Shown piece after piece: positions 55,559 to 64,000 of a stretch of 64,000 bases of DNA. The stretch is from Seminavis robusta (Eukaryota > Bacillariophyta > Bacillariophyceae > Naviculales > Naviculaceae). A program made the translations under genes and the position numbers. How positions within the stretch are numbered: the first letter of the stretch is position 1; each line of letters starts with the position of its first letter. The notes beneath the pieces were generated by a model. The model saw nothing but the letters and a program-made list of their open reading frames with translations. It was not told where the DNA came from and ran no database searches. The stretch lies in the NCBI GenBank assembly GCA_903772945.1, contig CAICTM010000069.1, positions 1-64,000 on the forward strand, read 5' to 3'.

Positions 55559-56191
55559 ATGAATAAACAAGAGCGCTCTTATCAAAGGCAAGAAGACTCG
55601 TTCGACATGTGGGCTGGTGTCATGGACGCCAATGATCAGGATATTCCTGAATTCTTCACGGCCAAACCGAAGCGTCGAGGACTCAGGCTCGGTCGGAAGA
55701 AGTCCAACGTGATTGTTCGAAATGCAGGCCACATCATGCCTTTTCCTGTAAACGTTGCATTCGAAAAGTTCTCCGACTTTTCACGTCATTCCGAATGGAA
55801 TCCTTCCATCAGCAGTGCGACCTACATAGATGACTCTCGCACCAAAGTTCGATGGACACGCGAGACGATGGGCTTCACCATTGGCTGGTCAACCATTACC
55901 ACAGTCAAAGACCCGAACAAGGCACTGGCGTGGAAGAGCATTGAAGGAATCAAATTAGAAAACCGAGTCATTTTCCAGTCCGTCGATGAGGGCAAGGGTA
56001 CACTGATGATCATGTCTACCAACTACAAAGTGCCAGAGAAAGTCTTTGTTCCATCACGCAAAGTGGTTGGAAAGTCAAAGACCCGAGCGTACAACAATAC
56101 ATATGAAAGTGATCAGATGAAAGAGATCCTGGTGCGTTTTGGCGAGATTGTCGCGAAAGAGCTGAAACATGATGAAATGTACTTTCTTTAG
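55559..56191 (+). CDS. SRPBCC (START-like) domain protein
   Basis: Single exon, 210 residues from the first in-frame ATG at 55559. After a basic linker (KPKRRGLRLGRKKS) the rest matches the SRPBCC/polyketide-cyclase-like fold: FPVNVAFEKFSDFSRHSEWNP at the first strand and helix, then a Trp-rich middle (TIGWSTITTV, ALAWKSIEG) and a C-terminal helix. Such domains bind hydrophobic ligands, and relatives include coenzyme-Q-binding COQ10. The ligand here is unknown. No clear signal peptide is present with this start; an earlier non-ATG extension is hydrophobic and is not counted. Confidence 0.7.
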   Translation: MNKQERSYQRQEDSFDMWAGVMDANDQDIPEFFTAKPKRRGLRLGRKKSNVIVRNAGHIMPFPVNVAFEKFSDFSRHSEWNPSISSATYIDDSRTKVRWTRETMGFTIGWSTITTVKDPNKALAWKSIEGIKLENRVIFQSVDEGKGTLMIMSTNYKVPEKVFVPSRKVVGKSKTRAYNNTYESDQMKEILVRFGEIVAKELKHDEMYFL

Positions 56192-56595
56192 GTGGTTAAA
56201 AATGGTGCGTGCGATGGTTTATGGGCAATCACGGTCTCGTTTAGTTTAGTGTAGTTTAACACAGGGAAGCATTCAATATAAACAGTGAATCAAGAGTACT
56301 CTTCTTTGCCTCGTATTGTCGTATTATTGTGAAGCTTCTAATGAGTTTCGTAGCGCAATCGAATCTAATGGCAAAGTAAACTACATAAAGTGGACGAGAA
56401 GAAGAAAACTAAAGTTTGCTCGAGATGCAACCGAGTTTCATCAATTGTGCCGGCTTCAATCCATAGTTTTTGCTGTGCGGTGATCACAGTGGCCCAAACC
56501 CTTTCCCAACGTCAACCGTCGGCCTCTACTTTGCAGTCTTTGGAGAGCAAGCAAATCGAGCTAGAAGATACTAGCTAGTAGTAGTGAAGTGGACC
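56192..56595. other. Intergenic region
   Basis: About 400 bases between two rightward genes. No repeat, RNA gene or convincing frame is seen. An ACTAGCTAGTAG string lies 25 bases before the next start. Confidence 0.35.
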
Positions 56596-58847
56596 ATGCC
56601 GGAAGGAGAGAGCGATAGAACCAAGCGCGTCAAGCGTGAGCTTGATGAGGAAGATAAAGGGCCGGATACCCATGTTTCGTCCACAACAACGAAGAAGAAG
56701 AAGAAACGGCCACTTCCGGATTTCCGAGATATACCCACACCGGGGCACTACCAAGTCTCCTTTATGCATAGATCTGTGGTGACCCATGTCATTACGTCCT
56801 GGAAACATGCATATGTGGTCACTGCATCCAGCGATGGAATTGTGAAATTTTGGAAGCGTACTCAGGTTGTTCCACCCGAAACCAAGGGCGACGATCTCAA
56901 GAAAGACAAGGGCTCCACACCATGTCTTGAGTTTGTCAAGAGCTTTACAGCTCATGTCGGTCCGGTTTCAGCACTGGTCATGGAGGAAGTAGACGCTGAT
57001 GTTTGTGTGTCTGTTGGGCATCAGGACGGCATCATTAAGCTCTACGACGTTTCGACGTTTGATGCTACTGCCATGATCAAAACCAAGGAACCCATTGGTT
57101 CTCCCCACGCATCCTTCTTTCGGACTGTGACAACCAAAGGATTATTTCTGGCAGTGGCTTCATCTCAAAAGTTGGATGGCAGGATCTTTGTTTTCTCCAT
57201 GGATGACTCCAATCTAGGATTAGTCCAGACCATCCAATTGCACGCGACAGCCACCATTACTGCAATGGCATACAATGCACCGAATAATGCCATGTATTCA
57301 GCGGATTCCAAGGGTATCTTGGAGGTATGGGATTGCAGTGGGACGAACAGCGACAATCATACGGAAGCACAAGCATCGACCGACAATGAGGATGACCCCA
57401 ACCACAACGACTTGGCTGCAAGAACCATCAGTGTGGGGGCGCCGTGCACAACCAAGGTTAATGGTATCAGCTACGCATCCAAGATGGATACCCAACTCTA
57501 TCAACTGGTCAAAAACAAGACCTATGCCATTGCCATGTGTGTCCTTCCCAAAACAGGAACTCATGTATTTGTCTATGGCGCCGACAATCGAATTCGGATT
57601 TTCCATCATGCTTCTGGAACTGTGGTTGTGAAATATGATGAACGACTCACAGTATACGACAAGTCATTTTCCAAATACAATATGGACTCCATGGACTATG
57701 GGAAACGAGCCGCTACAGAGCGCGAAATGGCAGGCACAAGTATGTGGAAAGGAACGGACGACTCGTCGTCGAGCAACAATGCCCTGCTACAACGCTTATC
57801 CCTGCAGGTGGACCCGTCAGGGCGATATTTGCTCTTGCCAACACTACTCGGGGTGAAAGTGATCGACTGGCAGCGCAACAAACTAATAAAAATTGTTGGA
57901 AAGTCGGATGCAAGCCAGCTGAGATTCATTGGAGTGTGTCTGTGCTGGGGAGATGCTAAAATCAATCGACAGATGCAATTGGCTCGGGGTGTCGCAGCGC
58001 AGTCATCAGATGCCAAGGAAAAATCTGCCGAGGATGGGATCAAAATTGAAAGCGATGCTCTGATTGTGACGCTGGCATATGACAAACGTCGTTTCTACGT
58101 CTTTAGCCACTTGGATCCATTGAAACAGGCAGACGAATCGGAGAACGATACAACCGCAGAGAACGATCCCGCTGCAAGGCGTGATATTTGGAACGAACCA
58201 CCAACAGCGGAAGATCGTTTGGGAATGCGTGCTGGCGATATGGGCGGACAGTACCAAGATGAAGCTTCCAGCAAGTTGGGAAGTACCGCGATCCTCCGAA
58301 CCACAATGGGAGATATTCACATCAAACTATTCACATCCGAGGTCCCAAAGAGTATTGAAAACTTTTGTGGGCATGCGAAATCAGGTTACTATGACAATGT
58401 CATCTTCCATCGAGTTATCAAAGGTTTCATGATTCAAACAGGAGACCCGCTTGGAGACGGCACAGGAGGAGAGAGCATCTGGGGCGGAGAATTCGAAGAT
58501 GAATTTGTCAGAGAGTGAGTCTCCATTGCCGTATCCAAGAATTTGTTATGCTTTCTGGCCATGATCGCACTGCCTCACTGAAGTGTTGTTTGTTGTTGCC
58601 ATTCTCGTACACCAGTCTAAGGCACGATCGTCCCTTTACAGTCAGCATGGCGAATGCAGGACCGGGAACAAATGGGTCGCAGTTCTTCATCACCACAGTG
58701 CCGACTCCTTGGTTGGACAATAAGCACACAGTGTTTGGCAGGGTTGTGAAAGGGATGGATATATGCCTTCTGATAGAAAATGCAAAGACGGATGACGGAG
58801 ACAAGCCACTGGACGAAATCAAGATTCTGAGCATTGACGTAGAGTAG
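56596..58847 (+). CDS. PPWD1: WD40-repeat cyclophilin PPWD1
   Basis: Two exons, 56596-58514 and 58616-58847, give 716 residues. It is a peptidyl-prolyl cis-trans isomerase associated with the spliceosome in the nucleus. A Lys-rich N-terminus is followed by a WD40 propeller (about 60-450, with [23 protein letters not shown] and [10 protein letters not shown]) and a C-terminal cyclophilin domain (about 563-716). The cyclophilin motifs are [15 protein letters not shown] (catalytic Arg), [17 protein letters not shown] and [13 protein letters not shown] (with the Trp that binds cyclosporin). The intron junction rebuilds EFVRDLRHDRPF. Domain order and length match PPWD1 and plant CYP71. The start is the first ATG in frame. 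Confidence 0.93.
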
Positions 58848-59523
58848 TAGTGCTACATGTATTTGTTGGTGTACCTCTAGATATGTTTCCCGTTGACCCA
58901 GGGGCGGCGTTGGATACGGTAGTTGGAAATAGACACCTGGACCGCGTGTGACCTACTAAATGTTGGCATGAGAACCTAGACTATTTGAAACGGAGTGTTT
59001 CAGAACGCGCGTGCAAAAGCATGCCCGAAGGACCAAGGGGCTGACGAGCCGATGAGTCGTTGCCCTACTAGGCCTACCGGTACCTACTCGTACTTTCCAC
59101 ATTTGGATATGACTATCCAGCTTTCAAAAGAAAAAATTACACCTCATGATCATGGTGTTGAAGCACGACAACGGGGATGACTGTCAGCCTTCATCATTGG
59201 CAAATGCTGGGGGGGATTCTCTTGTACGTGAGTGATTGCAAGCAACACGAACTCTAGGCCCCCGTTTGCAGCAACACCGTGCTGAGTTTGGTTGTCACAC
59301 CTCGAATCGCTAGCACTTGAACCACTCGAAACGAACCATGGATCGTTTGCCATCAAAAAAGCATTCCTAGCTAGCTGGTAAACGTACAAAGTACTGTTCT
59401 GTTCCTAGTAAAATGTTTACTGTTCTAATGTTTCAGCGGTTAACCACTTCATGAAGTCCTCCTAACATCATCTTTGATTCCGCGTCGCTCTCTGTTGCCT
59501 GAAGTCCGTACCGCAGTATCCCG
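58848..59523. other. Convergent intergenic gap
   Basis: About 675 bases between converging stops. No frame has protein character. CTAGCTAGCTGG near 59370 is the only recurrent string. Confidence 0.35.
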
Positions 59524-61038
59524 TTAGTCAAGCCGGACCTTGCTCTTACCGAAGAGTTTCCATGTAACAGCATTGCACGTTCCTCCTCCAGCGCTGGCTA
59601 CCTTTTCGGTCAAATTGTTGTCCCCGCTTTGCGTCATGTGGCTCATTCGATGGTACGATGATTCGTCTTCATCCGCTGATACGAGCCAACCAAGAAGTAG
59701 CAAAGAAGTTGATTGGAGCACAGCACAAGCAATAATTACCGTAGGGTGTCTTTGATGAAACGCAACGAAATTATTGCACATGAAAGTGATGAGTGGCAAT
59801 CCCTGGAACCAGATTGTTCCCACAATAGCAAAGCGGAAATAGAATGAATGAAGAGCGTTGTGTGTACACTTGAAGCGTGTCATAACTGTGGCCGCCAGCA
59901 TGACGATACCCGCAAAGGATCGCAGACCCATTAGCACTTTACCGGGGGCATGTTCCAAGTCGTGGTAGCTGTCGAAATCGTCCTGGTAAGAAAGTCCCCA
60001 GTGCGCCAGCGTCAAGTGAACCATGATCGATCCTGCATAGAGCGTGCTGAACGGATTGATCCAGCTCTTCGCCCCAGTCGGATTGGCCAATCCAACAAGG
60101 ATTTTCTGAATTACTGTCGCATTGTCTTGGCTATGCTGGACAGAAATGACATCAGTTGGCAGAGTCCATCCAGAGGCGATAGCCAACAACAGGAAGCAAA
60201 TCATTCCGTCGCAAATTGCATCGGTGTAAGCCGACAATTCCTCCAACCAGAACCAAGATTCACCATCGTAGCGATAAAAGTTCAAATGCATCAATTGAAA
60301 CACCGACGCAGCAATGTAAAAAGTGATAGCTCCCAGAACCATGAAGTTGGACACATGGACAATCCCAGACGAGGTCAAATCGCAGCCAATTTTGAACAAA
60401 AGCATGAAGCACAAAGCGGCACCAAAGAGCATGGTGAATGTGTGAACTCGGCTCAACGAAAATTCGTCCGTAGAAAAATGTGTAATGGCTTTTTCATTGA
60501 GCATGTTGTAAATTTGGAGATAATATTTCACCCGGGGCATGGTAGCGCGGTACTCGCCCTCCAAGCTGCAATCATCCATGACAACATACCAGTAGTGATG
60601 GCGAGGCACGTAGTCAGTTGATTCCTCTTCGACCGGCTCAATTCTCAAGTGAGTCTCGGACCTCCATCGTGGCTTCTTGTATCCCCATTCTTTCATCTGT
60701 GTTTCTGTCTCTGTATCAAAGGTGATATCAACCGTGTCGCGGGCAAGTTGTGCCTTTTCTTGGCAGGTCGAAAGTCTCTTGACATTAACCCAATCATCGT
60801 CACGATAGAGTCGCAGTTTGAGGTTCTGTTCGTTTGGATATCTTTCCGTTGAAAGCAACACTACCTGCATCAGGCCAGTTGCTCCTTCAGCAATCGAATA
60901 GCTTGTGATAACCTGATCGGGTTTGGTATTAGTCAAGGAGAATCCGCCGGTGTTGGTTGTGGCCAAGGCCGCAGGAGCTCCAAGGAGCATCCATCCCAGA
61001 ATACCGATGCATCGGCTTTTCTTTCCAAGGAATGTCAT
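59524..61038 (-). CDS. GPR180/TMEM145-like seven-span membrane protein
   Basis: Single exon, 504 residues from ATG at 61038. A signal peptide (cleavage near residue 27, after ALA) leads an extracellular or lumenal domain of about 180 residues, followed by seven hydrophobic spans from about residue 205. The layout and segments such as YHDLEHAPGKVLMGLRS and FYFRFAIVGTIWFQGLP match the GPR180/TMEM145 (intimal thickness receptor) family. These are GPCR-like in shape, but their ligands and signalling are poorly known. The C-terminal tail is Ser/Thr-rich and ends in basic residues. Confidence 0.75.
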   Translation of the reverse strand: MTFLGKKSRCIGILGWMLLGAPAALATTNTGGFSLTNTKPDQVITSYSIAEGATGLMQVVLLSTERYPNEQNLKLRLYRDDDWVNVKRLSTCQEKAQLARDTVDITFDTETETQMKEWGYKKPRWRSETHLRIEPVEEESTDYVPRHHYWYVVMDDCSLEGEYRATMPRVKYYLQIYNMLNEKAITHFSTDEFSLSRVHTFTMLFGAALCFMLLFKIGCDLTSSGIVHVSNFMVLGAITFYIAASVFQLMHLNFYRYDGESWFWLEELSAYTDAICDGMICFLLLAIASGWTLPTDVISVQHSQDNATVIQKILVGLANPTGAKSWINPFSTLYAGSIMVHLTLAHWGLSYQDDFDSYHDLEHAPGKVLMGLRSFAGIVMLAATVMTRFKCTHNALHSFYFRFAIVGTIWFQGLPLITFMCNNFVAFHQRHPTVIIACAVLQSTSLLLLGWLVSADEDESSYHRMSHMTQSGDNNLTEKVASAGGGTCNAVTWKLFGKSKVRLD

Positions 61039-61686
61039 TCTCTCAATCAAACTGCTTGTTCAGGGTTGCAGATTATTGTGGTCGATGTTGGTCGAGCGCA
61101 ATGTTGACTGCTCAGCAAAAGATGTTTCGCTTCCATGTTAGCGAAAGATTTGGGGCGATTTGTGTGAACGGTCAAAAGAGATGGCAGGACCGAGGACCCT
61201 GTTCTAATTACCATGAGCGCTAGTATGTTCCGTAAACACCCAACGGTAACTGCCGGGGGACACACAGTCGCTATCCCACGGCGATCATTTTTCATCCGTG
61301 TGTAAAGACAGTCCGGTACATGTATCGTGTCGTGATGTTGGATCCGGCCAAGCTATGATACAGCAGCTAGCGGAACTGTACCGGTACACCGGTACCGGTA
61401 CATGTATGCATACATACGAAGGCCTTAATTAAAAGGGTACGATAGCTGTACAAGCATGCCGTGACGAGAACAAAGTGGCACCAGGTCGGAAAGTTGCAAA
61501 CTGAGCATCTCGCTCTCGCGAAGCACAACCTACGCAAGCTCGAATAACTCATTATCCAGGCACCAGCCAGACCATGGATGATGATGATCAGTCCTAATTG
61601 CCCGTTACACAGAAGCCGAAGTTGGCAAGGTTGGGGATCTCGATTCTGTGGCAGCAACATGTATGACATACATGTATACGTACTGC
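61039..61686. other. Palindrome-rich intergenic region
   Basis: No gene. Near 61375-61410 GTACCGGTACACCGGTACC runs into TACATGTATGCATACATA, a dense cluster of short palindromes. TACATGTATCG occurs near 61317 and TACATGTATACGTA near 61670. Confidence 0.5.
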
Positions 61687-62083
61687 GGGACCGTCCGACG
61701 GTTTTCACACAGGATTTAAAAAATCTTAAAATTTCCATGACTGACTGACCGTTTATAACAATCCCTTAAACAATCCCTTAACTCATCAACTATCCCTTAA
61801 ACAATCCCTTAAAGAAACAATCCCTTAAAACAATCCCTTAAAGCTTGGACTATCCCCTAAACAATCCCTTAACGCCAAATGGAAATACCATACAACTATC
61901 CCCTATTTCTTCAACTATCCCCTAAACAATCCCTTAAATAAACAATCCCTTAACAACAATCCCTTAAATCTTTGACTCTCCCTTAAACAATCCCTTAAGA
62001 AACAATCCCTTAATTGTGCTGGTCAAGTTTTTTGTCAGTCGTGGAAGCTTTTTAAATCCTGAGTGAAAACCGTCGGACGGTCC
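61687..62083. mobile_element. Inverted-repeat element filled with an AACAATCCCTTAA array
   Basis: The ends pair as inverted copies: GGACCGTCCGACGGTTTTCA on the left, and its complement, allowing mismatches further in, on the right, each followed inward by CAGGATTTAAAAA. Beyond them CGTACTG also recurs inverted, so the true ends may lie some 15-25 bases further out. Between the arms is a tandem array. No frame is present. It looks like a MITE or foldback element whose centre has expanded. Confidence 0.72.
61755..62012. repeat. AACAATCCCTTAA tandem array
   Basis: Some fifteen units of AACAATCCCTTAA or close variants (AACTATCCCTTAA, AACTATCCCCTAA) are separated by spacers of 0-20 bases. All point the same way. 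Confidence 0.85.
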
Positions 62084-62520
62084 GGCACAGTACGTGTATA
62101 CGTTCATACGTTCACTAATACCAGTAGAAACTAGGGTTATTTGAGAAAGATGTTTGGGTACCAGGTACACTGCCTAGACCTCCACCAATTTAAAACCCTA
62201 GTAGCTAGCTAGAAGGATAGGCTTAAACTCCTGTCAGCGTGGGTTCTAACGGATTCTAACGAAGGCACAACGCAAGCTTGGATGCCAAATCTGTGTAGGT
62301 TGCTGCATTTTAAAACTTGGCTTCTTTTTGAAATTTGTCGACTCATGAACCTGAAATCCAACCTGTACAATTAAGTATCCCACCATTTGCCATCGGCTGA
62401 TTGCATCCGCTATTGTACGGAAGCATAATCCTGTTGGTACCCATTGCATTTTGCATTATCAACCATAACCGTTGCATTATCCACCAAAGTTCCCAAGGCT
62501 CAAAAAGATGGACAACCAAC
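62084..62520. other. Intergenic region
   Basis: About 440 bases between the repeat element and the Cgr1-like stop codon. No gene is supported; it probably includes that gene's 3' UTR. Confidence 0.35.
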
Positions 62521-62973
62521 TTATTTTGAATAGGCAGGAATGAATTCGACCGCACCAGTCTTGGTGTTGACTCTTGTCTTTTTGATTTGTCGCAGTTGTT
62601 TCTTGGACATGGTCTTGAGCGTAGACTTTAGCTTGGAGTTGTTCAAGCTCTGGGAGAGTTTCTTGGCATGCTCATACTCATTTTCGGTTCTTCGTTTTTC
62701 ATTCTCCAAACGACGTTCCTTCTTGTCTCGAATGGCTTTCACTCGCTCTTCTGTCAACTGTTTTTGGAGTTCCAGCACTTCTTTGCGATGCAATTTTTCA
62801 GCCCGCCGTTGTTCCCACGTCTTCGTTTGATTGTTTACTTTTGTTTTCGTCAGACTTGAAGAACGTTTAGTTGCCACCTTCTTCCAGCTGCGTCCTGAAG
62901 CATTTCGCCCTAGAGGAATTTCAGCTTTCATCTCTGATTTGTTTGCTACTGCCGTAGTGGTTGAAGTCGTCAT
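62521..62973 (-). CDS. Cgr1/CCDC86-like rRNA-processing protein
   Basis: Single exon, 150 residues from ATG at 62973. After a Ser/Thr-rich N-terminus come GRNASGRSWKK and a long Lys/Arg/Glu coiled coil starting WEQRRAEKLHRKEV, then MSKKQLRQIKKTRVN. These are the marks of the Cgr1 family, nucleolar proteins needed for 60S pre-rRNA processing. Length suits fungal Cgr1 (about 120). The frame remains open upstream, but the residues there are unlike the family, so the ATG directly before the conserved part is used. Confidence 0.85.
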   Translation of the reverse strand: MTTSTTTAVANKSEMKAEIPLGRNASGRSWKKVATKRSSSLTKTKVNNQTKTWEQRRAEKLHRKEVLELQKQLTEERVKAIRDKKERRLENEKRRTENEYEHAKKLSQSLNNSKLKSTLKTMSKKQLRQIKKTRVNTKTGAVEFIPAYSK

Positions 62974-63783
62974 GGTGGCAGCTATTAATGATCTATGGAA
63001 AATAATGTGCTGTTTGACTTTGTTTTTGTTCTTTGTGGGAGTGAGCACTTCAAGTTCGGTGGCTGCAGCGCAGGGCCCATTACCCATTCGACCCACCTGA
63101 CCAACACAGCTCAAGCAGCTCTGCTAGCTTCTCTGTTCTCTGCCGGGAGTTCGAAGTCAGCTACAGTACCTCATCAAGCCAATTTTTGTGCTGTACCAGA
63201 TACCAGGTACCACTAAGTGTGTGCACCCTCTTACCTTGACTTGCTTTGGGAGCCACTGCTGCTATGGCAGTTCCTGCTTTTGGTGGTACCTACACTTGTT
63301 TCTCTTTGGGGCAGCGTTGGTTCATCTTCACGGCACACAGAAGGACCGGTCTGTCAATACTTCTGGGCCCTTGAGGATTGCAAGCACAACAATCATGCTT
63401 GTGTCTTGTTCCATTTTGGCAGTTTGCGTCCTCTGGCTGGTGGTTGCAAGCGCCTAATAGTAAGATTGGGTCCTCTGGTTTGTCTGTGCCAGTTTGCTCG
63501 GTGATACTGGATCACTCAAACCCTTCAACCCATCACATCTGGCCTCTGTTGGCTCCAGCAAGAAGGACTCCTGCTTAGCTATTAAAGATCTCTTAGTAGG
63601 GTTACATGTATGTGCATAGTCGATGCAAGCAACCAACGCCGGTCAGTTGGTGCCTTCACCAACACTGGAGCAATGGCCGGAAATCTTTCGATGGACTTAA
63701 TTTCCAAACAACACAGCCAAAACGTGACTTCCTGATCATGTTGCATCCTTTCCCGTAACGGTGTTCAATCCATAATAGGTGCT
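62974..63783. other. Intergenic region
   Basis: About 800 bases without a supported gene. One open frame at 63188-63457 encodes hydrophobic stretches but has no start context, homology or splice partner that I can see. TACATGTATG occurs near 63603. Confidence 0.35.
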
Positions 63784-64000
63784 TCAAACACCCCTTAGCC
63801 GCCGTCTACGGTGCAAACTGTCGTTCTCCCGTTTTGCCAGTTTGGTCATGTCCTTGACAGTGATGATTTGTCGTCGCTTTTGTCGTCTTTCGAGAGCCGG
63901 CCACTCGATCTCTATAATGCCACCCTGTATGACTTCCCTGTCTGTTGGGGCGGGTGTTGGGGAATCCACTGTGGGTGGTGATGATGGGAGGGCTGATGAT
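63784..64000 (-). CDS. Partial gene at the right edge, unknown
   Basis: The frame is open from the window edge to TAA/TAG at 63784-63786, about 71 codons. It begins Ser/Pro-rich and continues with VIQGGIIEIEWPALERRQKR, ending in a basic RRRRLRGV tail. The start lies outside the window. I recognise no family. Confidence 0.4.
   Translation of the reverse strand, partial: SSALPSSPPTVDSPTPAPTDREVIQGGIIEIEWPALERRQKRRQIITVKDMTKLAKRENDSLHRRRRLRGV

Noticed and set aside
61755-62012. CRISPR-like array of AACAATCCCTTAA
   Set aside because: Spacers are 0-20 bases and irregular, the unit is only 13 bp, and the array lies inside inverted arms.
63188-63504. Hydrophobic small membrane protein
   Set aside because: Two overlapping frames are equally hydrophobic because of T-rich sequence; no start context or partner exon.

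Overview
The window reads as nuclear DNA from a eukaryotic microalga, most likely a raphid pennate diatom. Five things point there: compact genes with short GT-AG introns (mostly 60-120 nt); plastid-type N-termini with a signal peptide followed by a Phe at the predicted cleavage site (ferredoxin-nitrite reductase, Mpv17-like protein); a wall/adhesion-type protein with a Pro-Ser repeat stalk; a receptor cyclase fused to a phosphodiesterase, an architecture known from diatoms; and abundant mobile DNA. The species is not established. All exon coordinates come from reading splice sites by eye and checking that the frame closes.

Layout. 1-5725 is an old, broken Ty3/gypsy-type LTR element that itself carries a nested 1.05 kb inverted-repeat DNA element (3610-4658); a truncated reading frame (5731-6129) and a palindromic repeat array (about 6225-6535) follow. 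7041-9545 (-) is COG6, divergent from a seven-span membrane protein of unknown function (9978-12564, +). 12844-13590 (-) is a plastid-type Mpv17/PMP22 protein that shares a promoter with an F-box/LON-domain protein (14002-15032, +). 15296-17621 (-) is a six-exon ferredoxin-nitrite reductase. After 3.8 kb without a gene comes a mitotic cyclin (21448-23021, +). 24486-25665 (-) is an unknown protein with a 13-nt internal exon.

27922-31006 (-) is a large transposase-like gene. 33252-39962 (+) is the main finding: a receptor nucleotidyl cyclase/phosphodiesterase that I resolve into 27 exons. Most lie in the two catalytic domains, and they include exons of 3, 8, 10, 14, 16, 20, 21, 23, 24 and 25 nt. 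The 3-nt exon supplies exactly the one residue otherwise missing next to the second metal-binding Asp. Sepiapterin reductase (41238-42041, -) is followed by a complete Kolobok-like DNA transposon with inverted ends and TTAA target duplications (42096-45780), whose transposase has one in-frame stop.

45959-56191 holds a divergent ubiquitin-like protein, a mitochondrial-type dynamin-family GTPase, a sulfotransferase-like type II membrane protein, a proline-iminopeptidase-like hydrolase, a beta-propeller surface protein and a SRPBCC-domain protein. 56596-58847 is the WD40-cyclophilin PPWD1, 59524-61038 (-) a GPR180/TMEM145-like membrane protein, 61687-62083 an inverted-repeat element filled with a short tandem repeat, and 62521-62973 (-) a Cgr1/CCDC86-like nucleolar protein. 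A partial gene runs off the right edge.

The genes do not form one pathway. They are housekeeping, signalling and surface functions in mixed orientation, separated by mobile DNA. No tRNA, rRNA or CRISPR array was seen. Short palindromes (TACATGTA, CTAGCTAG, GGTACCGGTACC) recur in the gaps.
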